Assembly: GCA_963989385.1 (NCBI GenBank)
Contig: OZ022499.1
Coordinates: forward strand, 34,960,993 to 35,024,992
DNA length: 64,000 bases
Origin: Ctena decussata
Taxonomy: Eukaryota > Mollusca > Bivalvia > Lucinida > Lucinidae
Direction: 5' to 3'
Position 1 is the stretch's first letter. The number at the start of each line of letters is the position of its first letter. The notes below the pieces were generated by a model. It saw only the letters and a program-made list of their open reading frames with translations. It did no database searches and was not told the DNA's origin. The translations under genes were made by a program, and so were the position numbers. This document shows, piece by piece, positions 33,601-47,200 of the stretch.

Positions 33601-36600
33601 TATATGTAGGCATAAGAGCTCTGACAACATTTTTCAAAAAAGTATCCACTATTGACCATGATAGCCCAGGAAAGCGGAAATGCAAAAATGTCCAAGATAT
33701 AAGTCAAACTATACATTTGTGTGAAGTTAAATCAAAATCGGTCGATACATGAAGGCGCTAGCGCGCTGCAAAGTTTTTTTTCTAAAAATAGCCACTGTTA
33801 CCTTGAACTTGATCTTAAACACTGAAAAAACAATTAATTCAAAGTATTGTCAGGCTCAACATTTGTGTGAAGTTAAATAATATAGTTTTATAGATGAAGG
33901 CGCTAGAGCGATGACAAAGTTTTTCTAAGAAAAGGCATTGTGATCTTGTCCTTAATCCTAGAATGCTGAAACGCAAACTAATCCAAGATATTGTCCTACT
34001 AAATACTTGTTTGATGCAAAATCAAATTCGGTCTATAAATAAAGGCGCTAGAGCGATGACAAAGCCACTTTGACCTTGACCTTGATCCTATCATGCTGAA
34101 ACGCGAACTCTTTTGAGGTAATCTCAAACTCAATAATTTTTTAAGTTATATTAGAATTGGTTGATAAATGTGGTCGCTACAGCGATGACAAACGGTGAAC
34201 ATGCGTATATATGTACATATATACGCACGGGACAGACACAATATACCCACGTAACTTCCTTGTGCGAGGGGATAAATATGCAGCTTTACTTCATTCAATT
34301 CCTGGCTTGGTGGAGAACAGAGTTTCTCTGCTATAAATAGTTATAATTGTATGCATGATGTTTTTAATTCAAAGCCTCTGTGCGCAAAGGCAATTTTTAT
34401 GGGGCCAAGAAAGGCAAACACTGTGTTTTTTGTGTTTTTAGCTCACCTGAGCCTTTAGGCTCATAGGTGAGCTTATAGTATAGCCAGGCATCCGTCGTCC
34501 GTCCATCCATCCGTCCGTCGTCAACATTTTCAAACATCTTCTCCTCTGAAACCACTGGGCCGATTGAAGCCTGTTTCATATGGAGCCTACCTAGGTCGGG
34601 GGAACGAAAGTTTGTTCGGGATATCTGGGTCACATGACCAAGTTGGCCGTCACGCCCATATATGGTAAAAACCCTTCGAAAATCTTCTTCTCCAGAACCA
34701 AAAGGCCTTTGACCTTGAAACTTGGTATGTAGCATTGGGCATGCCGGCCCATCATAGTTTGTACAAATCATGACCTTGACCTAATTTACGGCATGGTCAA
34801 CTTTGGTACGTTAGGCTTTTATATGGGAAAATGCTTAAACAGTGGATTTCTCAGTAACTATTTAAGATAAAGGAACAATACTTGGTTTACATGGTCGACT
34901 AAATGACCAGATGAAGATATTTATCACTAAAGGTCAAGGTCATTCCGTTGGTCCATCCGTCGTCAAGATTTTCAAACATCTTCTCCTCTGAAACCACTGG
35001 GCCGATTGAAGCCAAATTTCATATGGAGTCTCACTGGGATTCTTCTCCTCTGTAACCACTGGGCCGATTGAAGCCAAATTTCATATGGAGTCTTAGTGGG
35101 ATGGGTGAACGAAAGTTTATACCCGGGGCCTGGGTTACATGACCAAGATGGCCGCCATGCCCATATATGGTAAAAACCCTTGACAAATCATCTTCTCCAG
35201 AACCAAAAGGCCTATGACTTTGAAATTTGGTATGTAGCATCGGGCATGACGGCCCATCATAGTTTGTACAAATCATGACCTTGCTTTGACCTTGACCTAA
35301 TTTACGGCATGGTCAACTTTGGTACGTTAGGCTTTTATATTGGAAAACGCTTGAATAGTGGATTTCTCAGAAACTATTTAAGTCTAAGGTACAATACTTG
35401 GTATACATGGTCGACTAAATGACCAGATGAAGATATTATGTCACTAAAGGTCAAGGTCATTCCGTCGGACCATCCGTCGTCAAGATTTTCAAACATCCTC
35501 TCCTCTGCAACCACTGGGCCGATTGAAGCCAAATTTCATATGGAGTCTCAGTGGGATGGGGGAAGGAAAGTGTATACCCGGGGTCTGGGTCACGTGACCA
35601 CGTTGGCCGCCATGACCATATATAGTAAAAACCCTTAAAAAAAGAACCAAAAGGCCTATGACCTTGAAACTTGGTATGTAGCATCGGGCATGCCGGCCCA
35701 TCATAGTTTATACAAATCATAACCTTGCGTTGACCTTGACCTAATTTACGGCATCGTCAACTTTGGTACGTTAGGCTTTCATATTGGAAAACGCTTAAAC
35801 AGTGGATTTCTCAGAAAATATTTAAATTTAAGGTACAATACTTGGTACACATGGTCGACTAAATGACCAGATGAAGCTATTATGTCACTAAAGGTGAAGG
35901 TCATTCCGTCGGACCATCCGTCATCAAGATTTTCAAACATCCTCTCCTCTGAAACCACTGGGCCGATTGAAGCCAAATTTCATATGGAGTCTCAGTGGGA
36001 TGGGGGAAGGAAAGTGTATACCCGGGGTCTGGGTCACGTGACCACGTTGGCCGCCATGCCCATATATAGTAAAAACCCTTAAAAAAAGAACCAAAAGGCC
36101 TATGACCTTGAAACTTGGTATGTAGCATCGGGCATGCCGGCCCATCATAGTTTATACAAATCATAACCTTGCGTTGACCTTGACCTAATTTACGGCATCG
36201 TCAACTTTGGTACGTTAGGCTTTTATATTGGAAAACGCTTAAACAGTGGATTTCTCAGAAAATATTTAAATTTAAGGTACAATACTTGGTACACATGGTC
36301 GACTAAATGACCAGATGAAGATATTATGTCACTAAAGGTGAAGGTCATTCCGTCGGACCATCCGTCGTCAAGATTTTCAAACATCTTCTCCTCTGAAACC
36401 ACTGGGCCGATTGAAGTTAAATTTCATATGGAGTCTCAGTGGGATGGGGGAACGAAAGTTTATACCCGGGGCTTGGGTCACATGACCACGATGGCCGCCA
36501 TACCCATATATGGTAAAAACCATTCAAAATTCTTCTTCTCCAGAACCAAAAGGCCTATGATCATGAAACTTGGTATGTAGCATCGGGCATGCCGGCTTAT

Positions 36601-38175
36601 CATAGTTTATACAAATCATGACCTTGCGTTGACCTTGACCTTATTTACGGCATCGTCAACTTTAGTACGTTAGGCTTTTATATTGGAAAACGCTTAAACA
36701 GTGGATTTCTCAGAAAATATCTAAGTCTAAGGTACAATACTTGGTATACATGGTCGACTATATGACCAGATGAAGATAATATGTCACTGAAGGTCAAGGT
36801 CATTCCGTCGGACCATCCGTCGTCAAGATTTTCAACCATCTTCTCCTCTGAAACCACTCTGCCGATTGAAGCCAAATTTCATATGGAGTCTCAGTGGGAT
36901 GGGGGAACGAAAGTTTATACCCGGGGTCTGGGTCACATGACCAAGATGGCCGCCATACCCATATATGGTAAAAACCCTTCAAAAATCTTCTTCCCCAAGA
37001 ACCGAAAGGCCTATGACCTTGAAACTTGGTATGTAGCATGGGGCATGCGGGCCCATCATAGATTATGCAAATCATGACCTTGCGTTGACCTTGACCTAAT
37101 TTACGGCATGGTCAACTTTGGTATGTTAGGCTTTTATATGGGGAAATGTTTTAACAGTGCATTTCTCAGAAAATATTTAAGTCTAAGGTACAAATAAGGT
37201 ACAATACTTGGTATACATGGTCGATTAAATGACCAGATGAAAATATTACGTCACTTAAGGTCAAGGTAATTCCGTCGGACCATCCGTCGTCAAGATTTTC
37301 AAACATCTTCTCCTCTGAAACCACTGAGCCAATTGAAGCCAAATTTCATTTGGAGTCTCACTGGGATAGGGGAACGAAATTTTATACCCAAGGTCTGGGT
37401 CACATGACCAAGATCGCGGCCATGCCCATATATGGTAAAAACCCTTCAAAAATCTTCTTCTCCGGAACCAAAAGACCTATGACCTTGAAACTTGGTATGT
37501 AGCTTTGGGCATGCCGGCCAAACATAGTATATACAAATGATGACCTTGTGTTGAGCTAGATCTAATTTACGGCATGGTCAACTTTGGTACGTTAGGCTTT
37601 TATATTGGAAAACGCTTAAACAATGGATTTCTCAGAAAATATCTAAGTCTAAGGTACAATATATGGTTTACATGGTCGACTAAATGACCAGATGAAGATA
37701 CATGTCACTAAAGGTCAAGGTCATTCCGTCGGACCATCTGTCGTCAAGATTTTCAAACATCTTCTCCTCTGAAATCACTGGGCCGACTGAAGCCAAATTT
37801 CATATGGAGTCTCAGTGGGATGGGGGAACGAAAGTTTATACCCGGGGTCTGGGTCACATGACCAGGATGGCCGCCATGCCCATATATGGTAAAAAAACTT
37901 TCAAAATCTTCTTCTCCAGGAAAGGCCTACGATCTTGAAACTTGGTATGTTGCTTTGGGCATGCGGGAAAACGCTTATATAGTGGATTTCTCAGAGTATG
38001 TGGTATATATGGTCAACTAAATGACCAGAGGAAGATATTATGCCACTAAAGGTCAAAGTCATTTTGTCGGTCTGTCCGTCATCAAGATTTTCAAACATCT
38101 TCTCCTCTGAAACCACTGGGGAGATTGAAGCCAAATTTCATATGGTGTCTCAGCGGGATAGGGGAACTAAAGTTT

Positions 38176-38210
<35 letters not shown>

Positions 38211-41200
38211 CTGGGCTTCATGACCAAGATGGCCACCATGCCCATATATGGTAAAAACCTTCAAAAATCTTCTTCTCTAGAACCAAAAGGCATATGACCT
38301 TGAAACTTGATATGTATACCCGGGGTCTGGGTCACATGACCAAGATGGCCGCCATGCCCATATATGGTAAAAACCCTTCAAAAATCTTCTTCTCCAGAAC
38401 CAAAAGGCCTATGACCTTGAAACTTGGTATGTGGCATGCTGGCCCATCATAGTTTATACAAATCATGACCATGCGTTGACCTTGAATTAATTTACGACAT
38501 GGTCAACTTTGGTACGTTAGGATTTTATATGGGAAAACGCTTATACAGTGGATTTCTCAGAAAATATTTAAGTCTAAGGTACAATACATGGTATATATGG
38601 TCAACTAAATGACCAGATGAAGATATTATTACACTGAAGGTCAAGGTCATTTTTACGGTCTGTCCGTCATCAAGATTTTCAAAACATCTACTCCTCTGAA
38701 ACCACTGGTCTGATAGAAGCAAAATTTCATATGGAGTCTAAGTGTGATCAGGGAATAAAAGTTTGTTCTCAGGGTCTTGACCAAGATGGCCGCCTAGCCC
38801 GTATATGGTAAAAACCCTTCAAAAACCCTTCAAAATCTTCTTCTCCAGAACCAAAAGGTGTATGACCTTGAAACTTGGTATGTAGCTTTGGGCACTCAAG
38901 CCCATCATAGTTTATACAAATGATCGTGCGTTGACTTTGACCTAATTTATGACACTGTCAACTTTGGTACATTATGTAGTCTTTTATATGGGAAAATGCT
39001 TAAACAGTGGATTTTTCAGAAACTATTTAAGTCTAAGGTGCAATATTTGGTATATATGGTTGACTAAATGGCCAGATGAAGATATGTTGTCGTTAAAAGT
39101 CAAGGTCATTCTTTGACTTTTGTACAAGGTCAGTGAGATTCTGTCACCCGTCAACATTTTCAACCATCTTCTCAGAGGCCACCAAGGTCAATTGAAGCCA
39201 TATTTCATATGGAGCTTCACCGGTTTAAAGGAAACATAGTTTGTTCAGATGGTCTTGGTCACTTGACCAAGATGGCCACCATACCCATATATGGTAAAAA
39301 CTCTTCAAAAGTCTTTTTCTCAAGAACCGAAAGGCCTATAACCTTAAAACTTGGTACCAGTATGTAGCATTGGGCACTAAGGCCCATCATAGTTTATACA
39401 AATGATTACTGTATTTCATATGGAGCTTTAATACTGGGTCAAAGGAATCAAAGTTTGTTCAGATGGTCATGGTCGTATAAACATGGTGGCCGCCACACCC
39501 ATTTATGATAAAAACGCTACAGAAATCTTTGTCCAGAAACAAGGCCCAGTGACCTTGTGGGTTGGTATATAGAATTGGGACTCAACATTAATCCCCAAGG
39601 GAGGGGGCCCCTGCCCTGGTGCTATATACATGTATAAAAGCATGAAAATATATACCAGGACCAAGTGTCAGGTGAGCTACAGGACCATTGGTCCTCTGTT
39701 TTTTTATTTTTGTTTCCCTTTTGCAGAGGGTTTTAATTTTCTTCCTTGACATAATTTAGAATTTAATCATGCACCGACCTTTGTACTTGCGTTACGCATT
39801 TGTTTAATGTATAACGTCACAATCTTCATATAAGATCCTTATAACAGAGCAAAACCAGAGGAACAATGGTCCTGTAGCTCACTGACACCTTCTGTCAACA
39901 GACACAATTTGTCATTTCCCTCATTTGTTACAAATTGAAACCAGTATCTTAAAAGGTGTTTAAAATCTCAGTGATCTTGACCAAAGTTCAAAAAATGACC
40001 TTGACCTTTGATGACCTTGTCTTCATGTATTCATTTAGTTAACCATATTTTCCAATTATAATATATGGGCTTAAATAAATTTCGTAACATCAACTGTTTA
40101 AGCATTTTCCCACATAAAAGCATAACATACCAAAGTTGACCTTGCCATAAATTAGGTCAAGGTCAATGCGCCGTCATGATTTGTACAAACTATGATGGGG
40201 CTCAGTCCTCAATGCTACATACCATACCACGAGGTCATTGTGCGATTGATTCTGGAGAAGTAGATTTTTGAAGGAGTTTTACCATATATGGGCATGTCGT
40301 AGACTTGAATGGTTTCTGAGAAATCCACTGCTTAAGCATTTTCCAATGCATCAAAATCGTCCTTGCCATAAATTAGGCACAATCAATGCACGGTCCTGAT
40401 TTGTATTAATTATGATGGGCCCAACTTCCAAATGCTAAATACCAAGTTTCAAGGTCATAGGCCTTTTAGTTCTGGAGAAGAAGCTTTTTAAAGGGGTTTT
40501 ACCATATATGGACATGTCCGCCATCTTGGTCATAGGACCCAGATCCTGGGAACCTACTTTCGTTCCCCCATCCGACTTAAACTCCATATGAAATCTGGCT
40601 TCACTCAGAGAAGTGGTTTCAGAGGAGAAGATGTTTGAAAATCTTGACAACAGATGGACGGGCTGACAGAATGACCTTGACCTTTAGTGACAATATCTTC
40701 ATCTGGTCATTCAGCTAACCAGATATTCCAAATATTGTACCTTAGACTTGAATAGTTTCTGAAAAATCCACTGTTTAAGCATTTTCCCATGTAAAAGCCT
40801 AACATACCAAAGTTGCAGTGTCGTAAATTAGGTCAAGGTCATCGCACGGTCCTCATTTATATAACCTATTATGGGCTCGAGTGCCCAATGCTACATAACA
40901 AGTTTCAAGGTCAAATGCTTCTCGTCCTGAAGAAGAAGGTTTTTACCATATATGGGCATAGTGGCCATCTTGGTCATGTGACCCAGACCCTGGTAACAAA
41001 CTTTCGTTCCTCCATCCCACTGAGACTCCATATGAAATTTTGGTTCACTCAGCCAAGTGGTTTCCAGAGGAGAAGATGTTTGAAAATCTTGACGACAGAC
41101 GGGCTGACAGAATGACCTTGAACTTTAGTGACATAATATCTTCAACTGTTTGTTTAGTTGACCATATATACCGAATATTGTACCTTTGACTTAAAAACTT

Positions 41201-44200
41201 TCGGAGAAATCCACTGTTAAGGCGTTTTCCCATATAAAAGCCTAAGGTACCGAAGTTGACTTCGTCATAAATTAGGTCAAGGTCACTGCACTGTCATCAT
41301 TTGTATAAACTATGACGGGCCTGAATGCCCGATGCTACATACCAAGTTTCACGGTCATAGGCCTTTTGGTTATGGAAAAGAAGATTTTTGAAGGGTTTTT
41401 ACCATACATGTGTATATGGGCGTGGCGGCTATCTTGGTCATATGACCTGGATACCCCGAACAAACTTTCGTTCCCCTACATAGGTAGGCTCCATATGAAA
41501 TTTGACTTCAATCGGCCTAGTGGTTTCAGAGGTGAAGATGTTCGAAAATTTTGCCGACGGACGGGCTGACAGAATGTTTTGACCTTAAGTGACATAATAT
41601 CTTCAGCTGTTCATTTAGTTGACCATAAAAAACAAATATTGTACCTTAGACTTAAATTGTTTATGAGAAATCCACTGTTTAAGCGTTTTCCCATTTTTAA
41701 GCCTAAGGTACCGAAGCTGACCGTGTCATAAATAATGTCAAAGTCACCGCATGGTCATCATTTGTATAAACTACGATGGGCCTGAATGCCCGATAGATTT
41801 TTAAAGGGTTTTTACCATATATGGGTGTGGCGGCCATCTTGGTCATGTGACCCGGATACCCAGAACAAACTTTCGTTCCCCCTACCTAGGTAGGCTCCAT
41901 ATGAAATTTGACTTTAATCAGCCCAGTGGTTTCAGAGGAGAAGATGTTTGAAAATCTTGACGACAGACGGGCTGACAGAATGACCTTGAACTTTAGTGAC
42001 ATAATATCTTCAACTGTTTGTTTAGTTGACCATATATACCGAATATTGTACCTTTGACTTGAAAAGTTCCTGAGAAATCCAATATTTAGGCGTTTTCCTA
42101 TATAAAAGCCTAAGGTACCGAAGTTGACCGTGTCATAAATTAGGTTAAGGTCACTGCTCAGTCATCGTTTGTACAAACTATAATGGGCCCGAATGCCCGA
42201 TGCTACATACCAAGTTTCAAGGTCATAGGCCTTTTGGTTCTGGAGAAGAAGATGTTTGAAGGGGTTTTACCATATATGGGCGCGGCGGCCATCTTGGTTA
42301 TGTGACCCAGACCCGGGGTATAAATTTCCGTTCCCTCTCCTCAATGAGACTCCATATAAAATTTGGCTTCAATCGGCCCAGTGGTTTCAAAGAAGATGTT
42401 TGAAAATCTTGACGACGGATGGACCGAGGGAATGACCTTGACCTTGAGTGACATAACATCATCATTTGCTCATTTAGACTATGTGTACCAAGTATTGTAC
42501 TTAAGACTTAAATAGTTTCTGAGAAATCCACTGTTTTAGCGTTTTCCCATATAAAAGCCTAATGTACCAAAGTTGACCGTGTCATAAATTAGGTCAAGGT
42601 CATCGCAAGGTCATCATTTGTACAAACTATGATGGGCCCGCATGCCCAATGCTATATACCAAGTTTCAAGGTCATAGGCCTTTTGGGTCTAGAGAAGAAG
42701 ATTTTCGAAGAGTTTTTACCATATATAGGTGTGGCGGCCATCTTGGTCATGTGACCTAGATACCCGGAACAAACTTTCGTTCCCCCGACCTAGGTAGGCT
42801 CCGTATGAAATATGGCTTCAATCGGCCCAGTGGTTTCAGAGGAGAAGATGTTTGAAAATGTTGACGACGGACGGACGAACGGACGACGGATGCCTGGCTA
42901 TACTATAAGCTCACCTATGAGCCTAAAGGCTCAGGTAAGCTAAAAAAGCAGTTTTAGATTAATATCGAATTATTAAGAGGTTAAAATCGTTGATTTCATC
43001 ATGTATTTGAATAGTCAGCCATCATACAAACTGACCACGCAGCTTTACTGTAATTTACTTGCTGGTACTAAAATTGAGCTGAGGATTTTCAAAATCAACA
43101 GTTTCGGACGGTTAGCGCTGATGCAGACCAAAAAAGGATACGTTATTAAGAGTTGGTGTAATATGCTGCTTGACTTTGGGCAACGAATGGACGGAATAAT
43201 ATTCTGGATTGTTGTATCTAGTATTGTCATTCTGTAAATACGCCAAACCTGAAAGAAATATTGCGCAGATTATCTCGTTTTTTGTAAGCGCACATTGCCG
43301 ACCTTGTGTGGTTTAAGGTCGAGGTTGTGGCATCCAAAAAGCTTAAACAGTTGTCTCTCGTTATCTCAAACACTGATATCTCAAAGTATCCTTCTATAAC
43401 AAAGATTACAGTTTGGGCACATCATCTATTTAATTTGAAACTACTGATATCTAAAAGTAAATTTTCTTGAGCCAGAAAATCTACCCGGATTTATCAGGAA
43501 TTGGAGATGAAGTGCGACTTCGAGATAGCGAGAGTTGACTGTTACCCATCCTTTAAACACATGAATTTGACCCGACGCTAAAGCTGAATGTTTCAACACT
43601 TTTTCCCCGTGACACATATGCACAGTCTGAGCCAGAATTAAAACATAAAATATAAGGAATACGATATTCAACATAGATGTACCTTTATCAACGTTAATGC
43701 GACCGATTTAGTGTCTCTGAACCAAAACCCTTTGAGATAAACACGGTAATGGGCAGATCAAGACAGGCAACAGACAGCCCTCACCGAGGAACATGTACTG
43801 ACTGGTTTGGCGAGACATAACAATTAGATCCCATGAAATGTATTTTCTTATCCGACATCAGATTATATTTGGCGCTTTTGTTTACGAATCTTACGTGATG
43901 TCTGTATGTATTAAATACGCCAGCTTTACTGGTGTGTTGAGGCCCCAAACATTCATGTGCAATTGCATGCAATAATATTATTTGTTACTGAATGGTTGAC
44001 TAATGAGTTCTGAATATGATGTGATATTAAGCAATGTATATTCAGAACGACCTACGCAATGACGTCAATAAAACATTATATTTTCAGTCTGTCATTGTAA
44101 TGAATGGAACACTTCAATGTATGGTACATGTAGTTCGTACCATGATGTAATCATCGATATTAATAAAACTGGAAATTTCTCGTACAGGGATCAAAGGCAT

Positions 44201-47200
44201 TTCTTAAATTCAAGAGGTGTTCCCATGCTGGAGGGTTTGGTCGTCCATAGAAGGACATTGGAAGTCGCAAACGTTGCTTCTATTTTCAGAAATTAAAGAA
44301 AAAAAGAAAATGTTTCCATAAACGTTTATATTAACTCACTTATGTAATATTGTATGTCCACTGTCTCATCTTCAAAACTTTCTTCAGGTCCCCCATACCT
44401 CAGATCTTTCTGAAGCACATCTTTTATATCTTGTGTTGACGGCAAGGGATTTAAAACCTAGTAAATCAATAAACATTCGATCTGAAAATCATGAGCACCA
44501 ATTATTATTATTCTAAATACTTGTACAGATAGGTCTGATCGAACAGTGCACACCCAGATCACACTTCTCCTAAATTCAGAATCTGTGCTGTTATAGGTTT
44601 CACGTAATACATTTTAATTTGATCATTTACTAATTTTTCTCCAGAATATATGACACAATGAGTGATGTAATTTTCCAGCTTTACAGTTATATGCGTTACT
44701 ATATACATGTGTACTAGAAATACAAGAGAGCGTAGCAACGAACAAACAAGGGGCATCTTCTTGTTAATGTTGTCTATCAAGCACCTAGCACGTCAGTGAA
44801 AGAGAATGAGTGAGTGAGTAAACTCGGAATTAAAGTACCACCAACATATAGGTCATACGGAACAGGGAATTCGGTCTGAAATCTCATCCGAAAGACCGAA
44901 GAAGCGGGGAGCAAACCTGCGACACCTGGATTGGTAGTTTTGCAGTCTAACCACGACACTACGGCCACTCCTTGTCAGTGAAAGAGTTTTCGTAAAGGAT
45001 GAGAAAGGGGCGATAAGTACCTCTACTTTGTCTTCGTCCCTTGTTTAAGGTGCATGGGAATTGGACGTTACAAAAGGACCAAAAGCAACAATATGGAACA
45101 ATTCATATTTTTGAAATTCGGGAGTCAACCCGTAGTGTTTTACGGCCTCCATTTGATTTACAAAATTGGAAATACCGGTCGTCCTGGAAGATTTTTTTTT
45201 GAGGGAGGTTGAGGGGTTGTTGGAAGGGAGTCGACCTGTAAATAGCTGTCATCTTGTTATTACTGGTCCAGCCGAAAATACAAGCATGCCTTTAAAGTAA
45301 GACGTCGACCGTAAAATACGCGTTATTTACTGGTCTGCTTGTAACATTTGTTGACCTGTACTATAAAGACCAACGCTTTATTTACGGGACCCGTAGCTTA
45401 GATACGGGTCTAAATACAAAAAGCTTTTACAGGCTGATCAGTGTCTCTGAAACATCTCAAAAAGTTAGACGGCAGAGACAAATAAATGTGTGCGTGACAT
45501 AAAAGCTACACGTCACTGTATGCGGAATCAACCTCAGACGACGCAAAAGCGAAAGTAATGCCAATGAACGCACATATTTTATTAATAAAACACGTTTAGA
45601 TAGTGGCTTGCTTGTTAAATTGACAATTCGTCTATTGTTTACTTTGAAAAGGGAGTCTCTTGCTGATTCAGATTAACCAATTAATGTCTAGTGGACTAGG
45701 GGCGGCTGGGGTCTTGGGATCTAAATGCTCAACTACGCATCCAGGGGTCACATGTTCGACTCCACACTCCTCCTTTTTTATTTATTTCAGATGAACTTTA
45801 AACCAAGGTCCCGTCTCCATTTGACCTAGCTGTTGATGGGAAGTTAAACCAGAGCTCACTCACTCGGATGTTTCTGCATCGCAGTCGGACAGTGGTGAAT
45901 CATTTCCATGCAAACTACATTGTATAGGGCCTGGTTGGACACCACAGCATCCCATGTGGGTCTTCACTATTTGTCACGATCCGTTTTATCTGCTGCTAGG
46001 TATAAATGGTTTCAAATTTACATGTATAATGCTATTCACAAACTTACGAATTCGACCACTGCTCAAACACTTCTGAATTCCCACTTTTATTTTTTATTCT
46101 CTGCAGACAGATTTGCATGTTTCAAAATAACCTTTTTACTTGAACACTAAATTAGAACAAAATGAACTCCGAGCTTTAAAAAGCAGTGGAAACACTCTAT
46201 AACAGTGTCGTTAGATACACCCTAAAAATTTTAATACAAAATCTAGACCTTTTGTTCATTTTTGGGCTGTGCCAAACTAAAGAAGATCCAAGACGCAGAG
46301 TAGTTTAGATATTGTCGGTCAATTGCCGCCGAACGAGAATGTTTGATATACCTGCTGAACATAATACTTATGTAAATATTATGTTGAAGACTCTGGAAGC
46401 AAACAAAGGACCTAGCCCCAAAGTTGGGCACCAAGACCCAAAGACCGCCCGACCAATGTTTGTGTTTCCCTATGGAAAAGCTTTAGACAGCGGTCGCACA
46501 ATGACTTTCTTTTCAAGTATACCTTGACCAGTCAAACTTTTACAATAAAACATCATTTAACCAAAATCCGAACGACTTAATGGGATTTTTGCACTCTTTC
46601 AACCAGTCTCAAAACAGTTGTAAATATTCAAAGCAAAGATAAACGCTTGTAGCACTTTTTGTAGATTTTTCACAAATGAGTCGCGAAACCAACAATGTGG
46701 TTGTGCGCCCAGCGCAGACTCAGATCAGCCTGGGCATCCACCCAGTCTGACCAGAGTCTCCACTGTCTGCATGAGGGTAGCTTAGACCCTTAGCTACCCT
46801 TTAAGCGCTTATCGAAGAGTCTGACTGGACTTGGTGGATGCTCCGGCTGATTTGAGTCAGCGCAGGGCGCACAACCACTTCGTTGGTTTTCTCGTGTCGC
46901 CGCTCAAATTTCATCACATCAAATGCCTCGAATGCCACTTACCTTTTCATTTTGAGACGAGAAATCAGTTGGACTCCCGACAGGTCTCTCTGTACGCTTG
47001 TTGCCATTATAGTGCAGTATGGAGTACCCGTGTCCGTTGTTCAAGGTGCAGTCTCCCAAACCTTGTAGCTTGATCCAGTAGTTCGACGGAATTTGATTAG
47101 CTTCAAGGACAAAGTCGTATCTTTCTCCTAGCGACAATAATGAATAATGGTAATGATAACATTGCTAAAGCAAGCAATATCGAAACACATATTCTTTGCC

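Noticed and set aside
44200..44290. Minus-strand frame RLPMSFYGRPNPPAWEHLLN as a possible extra laccase exon
   Set aside because: It does not match the laccase, and exons 8 and 9 already join in phase without it.
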